A DNA stretch of 27,790 bases from assembly GCA_041596515.1 (NCBI GenBank), contig JBFHIJ010000044.1, positions 1-27,790 of the forward strand, in the 5' to 3' direction. The stretch is from JBFHIJ01 sp041596515 (GTDB taxonomy: Bacteria > Bacteroidota > Ignavibacteria > Kapaibacteriales > UBA2268). Shown piece by piece: positions 7,986 to 15,956 of the stretch; within the stretch, counting starts at the first letter, position 1, and every line of letters begins with the position of its first letter. The notes beneath the pieces are model-generated. The model searched no databases and was not told the DNA's origin. It was given only the letters and a program-made list of their open reading frames with translations. The translations under genes and the position numbers were made by a program.

Positions 7986-8191
7986 TTTTTTGAATAAATT
8001 AGTAGATTATTTTTGCCATGTTTCAATCTACCTAAAATTATTGGAGATGATACTTCTAATAGAAAACACAAGCATATTATTTATCTGAGAAACAGTAAAT
8101 TATTGAGAAAAACATTTATTTAATTGAAAATAAAATCATATTTTATAGAAAAGAATTAAATAAGATTTGAAAATATATTTTGGAGTTGCTC

Positions 8192-9562
8192 ATGGGTAAA
8201 AGACTACTACAGTGCTTTACATTAGCAATAGTTATTGCATTTTCGACAAATCAATTATTCGCAGATAACTGGAAAAAAATTGATGGTACACAGGTGGCAG
8301 TGAATAAAATAATTATTTTTCCTGAATCACCTTCTACATACGCCGTTGCTTCTGATTTATATTCTTGGTCTCCAGAAAAGTTAGAACCCGAATTTTATAT
8401 GATTGATGGAAAAGGATTCCAAATAACTGAAAATAAAGGCTCAAGCTTTAATGCTCCCATACTGGAAGGACATTATATTTTAGACTTATTTAAGTTAGAT
8501 AATTCTACTTTTATCGCCTCCAGCGTATACAAAACCAGAGGTGGTATTGTAAAATCAGTAGATGGTGGCAATGCTTGGAATGAAGAGGAAGTTAGCTTTA
8601 ATAATACATATTTTGTTACTGAATTCGCAAAATCTAATACAAAGCTATTAGCTACTGCAATGAATACTGCTAAGGGGATTATTGTTACTGATGATATTTT
8701 TGATAATTATAATGCAGACCCTCAGCTTAGTGTTTCGTCAAGAGATATTGCTGTTTCTCCTATTGATAATAATTTAGTGTTTGTGGCTGGTGATAATAGT
8801 TACACAGGTGGGGTGATGCGTTCTACGGACGGTGGAACTTCTTGGGAAACTAATGATCAGGGAATTGAAGGATTAAGAATTAATGCAGTATTACCTTCAG
8901 GCTCAGAGAAAAACATAGTTTATTGCGGTGCGGATTCGATTACTTCAGAGGGAGTATCTTTTGGGAAAGGTATTTATCAAAGTTTAGATACCGGTAAGAC
9001 TTGGCAAGCAATAGGTGCTAATGGTGCCTCAATTTATGCTCTTGATCATCATCCGCTTTATCCTAAATTTATGGTTGCTGCTGCAGGCTCCCAAGGTGCT
9101 TTTGTAAGTGCAAACAACGGCTGGTGGTGGGAATCTTATTCCACTGGTCTCCCTGATGCAGCTCAAGTGATTACTGTAGCTGCTCCGGCTTGGGACACGA
9201 CCGGTTCCGGTGCTATCTTTTTAGCAGGCACTGCTGCTCACGGATTATTTGAGTCGGAAGCGTTGCGTACTGATGTAAATAATAACATTATCGTAAATAA
9301 TAGTCTTGAAGTTGAAAAACTTTATCCTGCTCCTGTCAATGAAAACTTTACTTTGAAATGGAATAATCCGGTAGCAGGTCAGGTAGATATTTACGTAGCT
9401 GACATTCAGGGTCAAAAAGTAGCTAATTTAATAAACAACTACTTCCCTGCAGGCACTAACGAACTCAAATGGTCACAAGCTTATAAACTTGCAACCGGTG
9501 CTTATATGTTAGTACTGCAAAGCAGTGATGCAACAGCAATTTATAAGTTTATTAAACAGTAG
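8192..9562 (+). CDS. Secreted beta-propeller protein with T9SS C-terminal sorting domain
   Basis: This is a 456-residue exported protein. An N-terminal signal peptide (about 1-25, ending near LFA) leads into a sortilin/BNR-type propeller. Asp-box-like turns are seen at about 122-130 (SVDGGNAW), 211-218 (STDGGTSW) and 264-271 (SLDTGKTW). From about residue 377 the pattern LYPAPVNENFTLKW, then VDIYVADIQGQKV, then FPAGTNELKW, then LATGAYMLVLQS, then YKFIKQ is a type A T9SS sorting domain, which directs outer-membrane secretion and surface attachment or release. I chose the ATG at 8192 because GGAG (8182-8185) sits 6 nt upstream; the in-frame TTG at 8180 overlaps that site. The substrate or partner is unknown. 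This gene is the main evidence for an FCB-group genome. Confidence 0.88.
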   Translation: MGKRLLQCFTLAIVIAFSTNQLFADNWKKIDGTQVAVNKIIIFPESPSTYAVASDLYSWSPEKLEPEFYMIDGKGFQITENKGSSFNAPILEGHYILDLFKLDNSTFIASSVYKTRGGIVKSVDGGNAWNEEEVSFNNTYFVTEFAKSNTKLLATAMNTAKGIIVTDDIFDNYNADPQLSVSSRDIAVSPIDNNLVFVAGDNSYTGGVMRSTDGGTSWETNDQGIEGLRINAVLPSGSEKNIVYCGADSITSEGVSFGKGIYQSLDTGKTWQAIGANGASIYALDHHPLYPKFMVAAAGSQGAFVSANNGWWWESYSTGLPDAAQVITVAAPAWDTTGSGAIFLAGTAAHGLFESEALRTDVNNNIIVNNSLEVEKLYPAPVNENFTLKWNNPVAGQVDIYVADIQGQKVANLINNYFPAGTNELKWSQAYKLATGAYMLVLQSSDATAIYKFIKQ

Positions 9563-9571
9563 TTTTTTTAC

Positions 9572-9610
9572 ATCCAAGCTCTCTAATGCGGGAGCTTGGA
9601 TTCTTTATTT
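9572..9610 (+). terminator. Terminator of the T9SS propeller gene
   Basis: ATCCAAGCTC (9572-9581) pairs with GAGCTTGGAT (9592-9601). One G-U and one C-G pair extend it inward, leaving a TAATGC loop. TTCTTTATTT follows. The next gene starts only about 30 nt after the hairpin, so that gene may rely partly on read-through. Confidence 0.82.
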
Positions 9611-9633
9611 ATTTAATCTTTCCCCTTTAAAAT

Positions 9634-10002
9634 ATGAAAAGATTAGCCTCCTACATTAACGAACACGAAGCAACAATCTGCCAAGCGAAACTAAAAGATG
9701 CAGGCATCCGATGCTTTATCAAGAATCAGCACGTTTCTAATTTGAAATTTGGTCATGGAATAAATGCTGCGACTGAAATAGATTTGATGGTAGTCGAAGA
9801 GGATTACGAATTAGCTGCTCATATTCTAGACATTGTGACAATAGAAGAAGAAAACATCTGCCCTAAATGCAGTTCCAAAAATACAGAACCTAAGTTCAAG
9901 AGCAGCCCTGCTCTCATGGTCTTTCTGTTACTATTTGCATTTTTACCCATCCCCTTTTTTAGAGAAAAGCATGTTTGTAAAGACTGTGGTCAGCGGTTTT
10001 GA
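9634..10002 (+). CDS. DUF2007-like protein with zinc ribbon split by a membrane segment
   Basis: This 122-residue protein has an N-terminal domain (1 to about 68) resembling DUF2007, a small ferredoxin-like fold annotated as a putative signal-transducing or PII-like domain: RLASYINEHEATICQAKLKDAGIRCFIKN, then EIDLMVVEEDYELA. Cysteine pairs CPKC (76, 79) and CKDCG (115, 118) then look like a zinc ribbon, but a hydrophobic stretch at about 93-109 (ALMVFLLLFAFLPIPFF) lies between them. No clear Shine-Dalgarno is seen upstream. The gene follows the previous terminator closely. Function is unknown; the DUF2007 link is from pattern and size. Confidence 0.72.
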   Translation: MKRLASYINEHEATICQAKLKDAGIRCFIKNQHVSNLKFGHGINAATEIDLMVVEEDYELAAHILDIVTIEEENICPKCSSKNTEPKFKSSPALMVFLLLFAFLPIPFFREKHVCKDCGQRF

Positions 10003-10288
10003 CAAGCCAACCGATATATATATCTTATTTCTAATGATAAATCATAGATAATTACAGTTTTTGTATTCACTGTTCAGATGATACTCCCAAGGTCAACTAA
10101 ATATTCAAATAAAGTTAGCGAATTTCACTATTCTAAGCAATTAGATGTCTGGCAGAAATATAAAAGATATCTGCAAAAATATAGTAAATTCAGATTGTAA
10201 TTTTTATAACTATGTGAACAATTTTACGATAGAGAGTGTAGGTATAATAAGATGACATTTTGTATTATTATACACACTTTAAAATAAA
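10003..10288. other. Intergenic region with hairpin upstream of the radical SAM gene
   Basis: This AT-rich gap has no credible coding frame. Just before the radical SAM gene, GTATAATAA (10242-10250) can pair with TTATTATAC (10265-10273). The first arm includes TATAAT, a perfect -10 box, so this may be the promoter, but no -35 at standard spacing is clear. Confidence 0.4.
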
Positions 10289-11647
10289 ATGAAGATAGAT
10301 ATTATTATAGCTTATGAGCAAAGATATGTTAGAGGGCATGAAAAGGACTTTGTACCACCTATTACTGGTATATACCTTGCTGCATTGACTGCATCAAAAC
10401 ATAAGGTTCGTGTTTATCATGAGCAAGTAGATAAGATATATTATGACACTGATGCTGATTTAATAGCCATTTCCTTTTTTAGTGGTTTTGCTAATGAAGC
10501 ATACCAATTAGCCGATCGTTTCAAGAATAAAAATAAAACTGTCATTGCCGGTGGTCCTCATGTTTCGTTCTGTACTGATGAATCATTAGAACATTTTGAT
10601 GCAATTGTTATTGGCGAGGTGGAAAATATTTGGGTCGATATTTTGAATGATGTAGAAACCAATTCTCTAAAACAAAAATATTATGGAGAAGCAAAAACAC
10701 TCGATGATGCTCCAACTCCACGATATGATTTACTTTCTAATAACTTCTTTATTAAAAGAGTGGTTCAAGCTACACGTGGTTGTCCATATTCTTGTTCTTT
10801 TTGCACAGTACCACTGATTAATCCTGGATTTCGCAAGCGTCCGGTGGAAAATGTTATCAAGGATATACAATATAATGAGTTTAAATATTGGTGGGAAAGA
10901 AAAATTGTTTGGTTTTGGGATGACAACTTAACTACTGACAGAAAATATGTAAAAGATCTTCTAACCAAAATGATTCCTCTAAAGAAATGGTGGTTAACTC
11001 AAGCAAGTATTGACATTGTAAAAGATGATGAATTATTGGATTTAATGTGCAAATCTGGTTGTATTGGTGTTTTTTTAGGATTAGAGACTTTTGGCGAGGG
11101 ATCATTACGAGATGCAAATAAAAGACAAAATATAGTAGATGATTATAAACTGGCTGTACAAAAATTGCATAAAAAGGGAATTTCTGTTATGGCTGGTTTG
11201 ATTGCCGGTTTCGATCATGACAACTATGAAAGCATAGTCAATATGTCAGACGATTTAATGAAACTGGGGATAGACGTACCATTTATCAGTGTTATGACTC
11301 CATTTAAAGGCACTGACATTTATGCACAATTAGACGGTGAAGGACGTCTCTTAAAAGATAGAGACTGGAGCTTTTACAATGGATATAATGTTACTTTTAA
11401 GCCAGTAAACCTTTCATCGAATGAGCTGCTAAAAGCTCATAGGGAATTGTGGCGAAAATCATTTTCTTTTAAAAATTCTTCTATAAGAATATTGAGAAGT
11501 TTACTCCATTTAAGATTTGGTGCATTTTTAATGACACTATTTATGAATGGATTTTATGGTTTAAAAAAGCTTCGAAAAAATTATCCTAAAGAGATGAAAA
11601 TTACTAAAAATAAAAACCAAACAGAAAAGATACATAAATATATGTAA
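10289..11647 (+). CDS. B12-binding-domain-type radical SAM protein
   Basis: This is a 452-residue radical S-adenosylmethionine enzyme of the class with an N-terminal cobalamin-binding-like domain. Residues 1 to about 145 form a Rossmann-like domain (DLIAISFFSGF, VIAGGPHVSF, AIVIGE) without the DxHxxG histidine of base-off B12 proteins, which is common in this class. ATRGCPYSCSFC gives the Cys165, Cys169, Cys172 triad of the 4Fe-4S cluster, and WFWDDNLTTD and GVFLGLETFGEGSL are typical barrel strands. The C-terminus has a MTPFKGTDIYAQL segment and a basic, hydrophobic tail seen in enzymes acting on lipids or hopanoids, but the substrate cannot be told. It is a lone gene with no Shine-Dalgarno seen. 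It could be a methyltransferase or another B12 radical SAM enzyme. Confidence 0.85.
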   Translation: MKIDIIIAYEQRYVRGHEKDFVPPITGIYLAALTASKHKVRVYHEQVDKIYYDTDADLIAISFFSGFANEAYQLADRFKNKNKTVIAGGPHVSFCTDESLEHFDAIVIGEVENIWVDILNDVETNSLKQKYYGEAKTLDDAPTPRYDLLSNNFFIKRVVQATRGCPYSCSFCTVPLINPGFRKRPVENVIKDIQYNEFKYWWERKIVWFWDDNLTTDRKYVKDLLTKMIPLKKWWLTQASIDIVKDDELLDLMCKSGCIGVFLGLETFGEGSLRDANKRQNIVDDYKLAVQKLHKKGISVMAGLIAGFDHDNYESIVNMSDDLMKLGIDVPFISVMTPFKGTDIYAQLDGEGRLLKDRDWSFYNGYNVTFKPVNLSSNELLKAHRELWRKSFSFKNSSIRILRSLLHLRFGAFLMTLFMNGFYGLKKLRKNYPKEMKITKNKNQTEKIHKYM

Positions 11648-11777
11648 AGTGGGACAATTGTTTGCTTTTCGTATCTTTAACATTCTTTTTATTAGGTTGA
11701 TGATGGAAAATCTTCCAACTTTTCAAGTATATTAATTTGAATAACTCTTTATTGGAATTAGTGCTTAATCCAGAATT

Positions 11778-11935
11778 TGCCATTAGAAGATAACAAAAGT
11801 GCAGTAAAAGACTGTAAGACAATGGAGAATGCTCACTTGCTCTGTAAGATAATATCACGTACTTACTTATTGAACAAGTGGGGGTAATCTCATGCTATTC
11901 TATAACTTGATTGTTGTAATAATATCCTAAGAAAT
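11778..11935 (+). repeat. 158-bp intergenic repeat, copy 3 (decayed)
   Basis: The left end TTGCCATTAGAAGA aligns with the start of the other copies, and a core at 11855-11878 matches 21 of 24 positions of copies 1 and 2. The inverted repeat that follows (11875-11894) has lost most of its pairing, and the right terminal repeat is not recognisable, so the right boundary is set by length. It lies between the convergent radical SAM and mutS genes. A weak inverted repeat CCTAA / TTAGG near 11926-11950 could act as a terminator for mutS but is not called. Confidence 0.7.
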
Positions 11936-11975
11936 TAAATTATATTAGGCTATTTTCGTTTTCATCTATACTCGA

Positions 11976-14621
11976 TTACTTCTTCTCTTTTTTGGCTTCG
12001 ATATGCAAATCAGCTAATAGCTGCAATGCCTGAATAGGAGTGATATTTTCTATCTTAATTTCAGCTAATCTATCCCTCAGCTCGTCATCTCTAAATTCAA
12101 ATATGGCAAGCTGGTCCGTTTCGTGGCGCTGCTTTTTAGATTTTACCTTGCTCATGTCCGGTTTAGCCTTAGCTCCTGAGCCTCCATTTGTTCCATTTTC
12201 TAATATCTCTAATATTTCTTCAGCACGGCTAATCACATCATAAGGCATACCTGCCATCTTAGCTACAAAAATACCGAAACTGTGATCGGTAGCACCTTTA
12301 ACTACATTATGAGAAAATATAACCGTATGACCTGCTTCTATTACTTCCACACTATAATTCACAATCTTTGAGTATCTTTCAGCCAAGTCATTAAGCTCAT
12401 GATAGTGAGTTGCAAAAAGAGTTTTAGCACATAGTCGGTTATTTATATATTCCGCTATAGACCAGGCTATCGAAATGCCGTCAAATGTGGCAGTGCCTCT
12501 ACCAACCTCATCTAATAGTATTAGAGAGTGGTCTGTTGCGTTGTTCATTATATTTGCAGCTTCCTGCATCTCCACAAGGAAGGTACTTTCACCTGCAGTA
12601 ATATTATCTTGGGCACCGACTCTGGTAAAGATTCTATCGACTAAGCCATATTCGGCACTCTCTGCCGGCACAAAGCAGCCTATTTGTCCCATTAGCACTA
12701 TTAAAGCCGTTTGCCTCAAATAACTGGACTTACCTGACATATTCGGGCCGGTTATGATGTGAATCAACTCATCTTCGCTATTCATCGTTGTGCTGTTTGG
12801 AGTGAAAGCTTCACCGATTGGTAGTAACTTTTCAACAACCGGATGGCGACCTTTAACTATTTTAAGTTCAGTGCCTTCATGTATTTTAGGCTTGATATAA
12901 TTATTTTCAACTGATACCTGAGCGTAACTTTGAAGACAGTCTATTGAAGCAATTAGCTGTGCATCTTTTTGAATAGTCTCTGTATGCAAAGCCAAATTTG
13001 CACGTAACTCTGCAAACAGGGAAGTCTCTATTACTCCTATTTTTTCTTCTGCGTTTAAGATTTTTTCTTCTATATCTTTAAGTTCAGCAGTCATATATCT
13101 TTCGGAGTTTGTCAAAGTTTGCTTTCTTTGGTAATTTTCAGGTACTTTGTTGCTATGCACTCTTGTTACATCAATGTAATAGCCAAATACGTTATTAAAA
13201 CCAATTTTGAGAGAATTAATACCTGTGTTGTTTCTTTCTTGTTCTTGATATTCACTAATCCAGTTTTTACCGGAAAATTTAGCTTCTGTATATGAATCTA
13301 ACTCAGAGTTATATCCAGGCTTGAACACATTGCCAGTGCCTAAGTGGACAGACGGCTCTTCCAGTAAAGCCTTATCTATGTCAGCACAAATATCTTCTAG
13401 TTCATCCAACTGAGATGCCACTGAAGCAAGAGCAATAGAATCCACATTATTAAGTACTTCTTTTAGAAGGGGTATTTTTTCCAGACTGTTTTTAATATTA
13501 GTCACATCTCTGGGATTTGCCCTTCCGGTAGCGACTTTAGTAACTAAGCGTTCCAAATCACTGATAGAATTTAAGTGTAACCTGAGAAATTCTCTTTGAT
13601 CATTATGCAAGTAAAGAGCTTCTACTGCATCTAATCTTTTTTGTATAGGCTGGAGAGAATTGAGTGGAGAGCTTATCCACTTTTTTAATAGCCTACCACC
13701 CATAGGGGTGCAAGTTTTATCCAAAATCGAAACAAGAGTACCACCATGCTTAGGGTCATTATTAGAGAAAGTAATCTCCAAATTTTTACGTGTGGAGTAA
13801 TCCAGCATCATAAATTCTGAAGTATTATAAATAGATAGATTTTTAATTTGAGAAATGCCTGACTGCTGTGTGTCTTTGATATAAGAAATAGTCGCACCGG
13901 CAGCTATGACTGCAAGTTCCATGTTTTCAACACCAAAACCCTTTAGTGACTGGGTTTCAAAATGTTTTAGCAGTATATCATGAGCAAAGTCAGTTTCAAA
14001 AATCCAATCCTCAAGCGTAGTAAGTGCCGGCTCTGAAGAAAGAGAACTGATGAGTTCTATTAGTTCTTTTTTTTGAGGTTTAGGTACAATAAGCTCAGCA
14101 GGGGCTATGCTTTCCAGCAATTCTTTTATAGTGTTTTGCCCTACTTCAGTGCAGTAAAACTCTCCTGTAGAAGCATCTGCCAAAGCAATTCCAAATCTTT
14201 TACTTCCATTTTTTTCCTGTTTAAAAAATAATGTAGCTACGTAAGTATTTGATTTTGCTTCTAATAGTTTGTCATACAAAGCAACGCCGGGTGTAACTAC
14301 TTCAGTCACTCCACGTTTTACTATTCCTTTTGCTAACTTTGGATCTTCGAGCTGCTCACAAACCGCAACCCTATGACCGGCTTTAACTAATCTGGGAAGA
14401 TAGGTATCTAATTGATGATGAGGGAATCCAGCCAATGGCAAATCACCGGCAGCTCCATTATTCCTTTTTGTTAAAGTTATGCCACAAGCTTTCGCCGTTA
14501 TTACAGCATCATCCTGAAACGTTTCGTAAAAGTCTCCTAATCGAAATAGCAAGATAGTATCCTGATATTTTTCTTTAATTTGATTGTATTGCCTCATCAA
14601 AGGAGTTTCTTTTTTCTTCAT
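11976..14621 (-). CDS. mutS: DNA mismatch repair protein MutS
   Basis: MutS recognises mismatches and small loops in DNA and starts methyl-independent or MutL-dependent repair. The 881-residue protein has the N-terminal mismatch reader GDFYETF (Phe31 and Glu33 of the Phe-x-Glu motif), the connector, lever and clamp domains, and a C-terminal ATPase with Walker A GPNMSGKSS (625-633) and Walker B LILLDEVGRGT (700-710). TFDGISIAWS and FATHYHEL follow, as expected. Length is normal for MutS1. The ATG follows the mtgA stop codon directly (TAAATG, no gap), and AAGGGA inside mtgA serves as ribosome-binding site. The two genes are very likely one operon, although their jobs are unrelated. Confidence 0.98.
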   Translation of the reverse strand: MKKKETPLMRQYNQIKEKYQDTILLFRLGDFYETFQDDAVITAKACGITLTKRNNGAAGDLPLAGFPHHQLDTYLPRLVKAGHRVAVCEQLEDPKLAKGIVKRGVTEVVTPGVALYDKLLEAKSNTYVATLFFKQEKNGSKRFGIALADASTGEFYCTEVGQNTIKELLESIAPAELIVPKPQKKELIELISSLSSEPALTTLEDWIFETDFAHDILLKHFETQSLKGFGVENMELAVIAAGATISYIKDTQQSGISQIKNLSIYNTSEFMMLDYSTRKNLEITFSNNDPKHGGTLVSILDKTCTPMGGRLLKKWISSPLNSLQPIQKRLDAVEALYLHNDQREFLRLHLNSISDLERLVTKVATGRANPRDVTNIKNSLEKIPLLKEVLNNVDSIALASVASQLDELEDICADIDKALLEEPSVHLGTGNVFKPGYNSELDSYTEAKFSGKNWISEYQEQERNNTGINSLKIGFNNVFGYYIDVTRVHSNKVPENYQRKQTLTNSERYMTAELKDIEEKILNAEEKIGVIETSLFAELRANLALHTETIQKDAQLIASIDCLQSYAQVSVENNYIKPKIHEGTELKIVKGRHPVVEKLLPIGEAFTPNSTTMNSEDELIHIITGPNMSGKSSYLRQTALIVLMGQIGCFVPAESAEYGLVDRIFTRVGAQDNITAGESTFLVEMQEAANIMNNATDHSLILLDEVGRGTATFDGISIAWSIAEYINNRLCAKTLFATHYHELNDLAERYSKIVNYSVEVIEAGHTVIFSHNVVKGATDHSFGIFVAKMAGMPYDVISRAEEILEILENGTNGGSGAKAKPDMSKVKSKKQRHETDQLAIFEFRDDELRDRLAEIKIENITPIQALQLLADLHIEAKKEKK

Positions 14622-15332
14622 TTATTTCTTCCCTTTTTTCTTTTTCTCTATCTTAGGAATAGGCGTTTGGTACATATAACGCATGATTTTGTCTACACGT
14701 CTGTTTATGTAATTTGTTGGTTTCGCAGGGTTCCATCTATTTGGATTAGGCAAAACTGCTGCCAGTAGGGCTGCCTCTCTTTTTGTAAGAGATTTTGCAC
14801 TCTTACGGAAATATTTTCTGGAAGCTGCTTCAGCTCCATAGACTTCATTTCCCCATTCTACTACATTCGCATAAACTTCAAGAATTCGTTTTTTGCCCCA
14901 AATAAATTCTATCATATATGTAAAATACGCTTCAAGCCCTTTCCTGACATAATTTCTTCCATGCCATAGGAAAGTGTTTTTTGCTGTTTGCATAGTAACT
15001 GTAGATGCACCGTGCAAGCGTTTACCTTTATGCGAAGCGTTATATTTCTGTGCCTGTTCTACAGCTTTCCAGTCTATGCCATTATGCTGCATAAAGCGTT
15101 GGTCTTCAGCAGCCAATATGGCATGAAAAAGGTTTGGCGATATATCTTTGAAGTCTTTCCACTCTTTAACGATTCCTTCTTTGCTTTTCTGTCTTTCAAA
15201 ATCCAATTTTCTTATTACCATTAAAGGTGTAAAAGGTGGGTCGATAAATTTATATGAAACCACCCACAGTATAGTAAACAAAAAGAATCCGCCAATAGTA
15301 TAAAGCAAATATTTAAAGATTTTTTTTAGCAT
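14622..15332 (-). CDS. mtgA: Monofunctional biosynthetic peptidoglycan transglycosylase
   Basis: MtgA polymerises lipid II into glycan strands at the inner membrane. The 236-residue protein has one N-terminal membrane anchor (about 8-26) and then a GT51 domain. The catalytic Glu76 lies in AAEDQRFMQHNGID, and the signature GASTVTMQTAKN is at 108-119. The motif KKRILEVYANVVEWG follows near 147-161, and RKYFRKSAKSLTKREAALLAAVLPNP completes the family pattern. There is no transpeptidase domain, hence monofunctional. The C-terminal tail is strongly lysine-rich. It is the first gene of the mtgA-mutS operon, divergent from an Ig-like lipoprotein gene 75 nt away. Confidence 0.95.
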   Translation of the reverse strand: MLKKIFKYLLYTIGGFFLFTILWVVSYKFIDPPFTPLMVIRKLDFERQKSKEGIVKEWKDFKDISPNLFHAILAAEDQRFMQHNGIDWKAVEQAQKYNASHKGKRLHGASTVTMQTAKNTFLWHGRNYVRKGLEAYFTYMIEFIWGKKRILEVYANVVEWGNEVYGAEAASRKYFRKSAKSLTKREAALLAAVLPNPNRWNPAKPTNYINRRVDKIMRYMYQTPIPKIEKKKKGKK

Positions 15333-15407
15333 TTTTTACATCTAAATTATTAGATTGATTATAGCAATATTTACAAAATACAAAGAACTATTGAAAAAGG
15401 TAAAGAA

Positions 15408-15770
15408 ATGAATATAAAAATTATCGTACCGTTTATTTTGCTTGTAGCTATTTTATTATCGTCTTGCAAAGAATGCAAATTTGAGTCTATAAAAACCAAT
15501 TCACTTCCTAATGCAGAAATAGGGAAGGCTTACGAAACAATAATTGAATATGACTGCAACTGCGATATTACTTACAGAGAGGCTACAATCGAAAGTGGTA
15601 CCTTGCCGGATGGTCTGGAGATGGATGTTACAGGTAAAATTACCGGCACGCCCACCAATCCCGGCACTTTTAATTTTAATGTATCAGTGAAGATATGCTT
15701 CCAGATGGATGGAGCAATGCCTTTTGATTGTTACTTCAAAGAAAAAAGTTATACATTGATAGCACTATAA
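15408..15770 (+). CDS. Small lipoprotein with a putative Ig (He_PIG-like) domain
   Basis: This 120-residue predicted lipoprotein has signal peptide 1-19 and lipobox LLSSC (Cys20). The mature domain starts NSLPNAEIGKAYETIIEYDC and contains SGTLPDGLEMDVTGKITGTPTNPGTFNFNVSV, the typical wording of a putative Ig domain (He_PIG, cadherin-like fold) found in surface proteins. Extra cysteines (CKECKF, DCNCD, KICF, DCYF) are unusual and may form disulfides. AAAGG upstream is a fair ribosome-binding site. The gene is divergent from mtgA. Only one domain is present, so it may be a small surface adhesin or an accessory protein; the role is not known. Confidence 0.78.
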   Translation: MNIKIIVPFILLVAILLSSCKECKFESIKTNSLPNAEIGKAYETIIEYDCNCDITYREATIESGTLPDGLEMDVTGKITGTPTNPGTFNFNVSVKICFQMDGAMPFDCYFKEKSYTLIAL

Positions 15771-15820
15771 TGCTTCATAGTGTAGTATTGGCTAAATTTA
15801 TTACTCATTGCCTATAAAAG

Positions 15821-15850
15821 ATTTATGTAAATATGTAATATTACATAAAT
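15821..15850. promoter_or_regulatory. Palindromic operator candidate upstream of cydAB
   Basis: TATGTAATATTACATA (15832-15847) is a perfect 16-bp palindrome. A second, larger dyad overlaps it: ATTTATGTAA (15821-15830) with TTACATAAAT (15841-15850). Together they give three ATGTAA/TTACAT half-sites about 107 nt before the cydA start codon. Cytochrome bd genes are commonly under redox or oxygen control, so this is a good operator candidate. The regulator is not identifiable from the site alone. Confidence 0.5.
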
Positions 15851-15956
15851 ATTATTTTTAACATTGCCTTATTGAAATATACATAAAATATCAATTATTT
15901 ACGTCAAAAAATTGTTAGAGAAAGTAAACATATAAATCAACACACATGGAGTTATA

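Noticed and set aside
10135..10200. Possible fifth, decayed copy of the 158-bp repeat (ATTAGATGTC near 10140)
   Set aside because: Only a 10-nt word matches; the 24-nt core and following hairpin are absent at the expected distance.
11920..11960. Possible mutS terminator with CCTAA / TTAGG arms
   Set aside because: Only 5 bp with a long AT loop and no T run in the minus direction.
15763..15782. CACTAT / ATAGTG inverted repeat at the end of the Ig-like lipoprotein gene
   Set aside because: Six pairs around an 8-nt loop and no T run after it, so too weak to call as a terminator.
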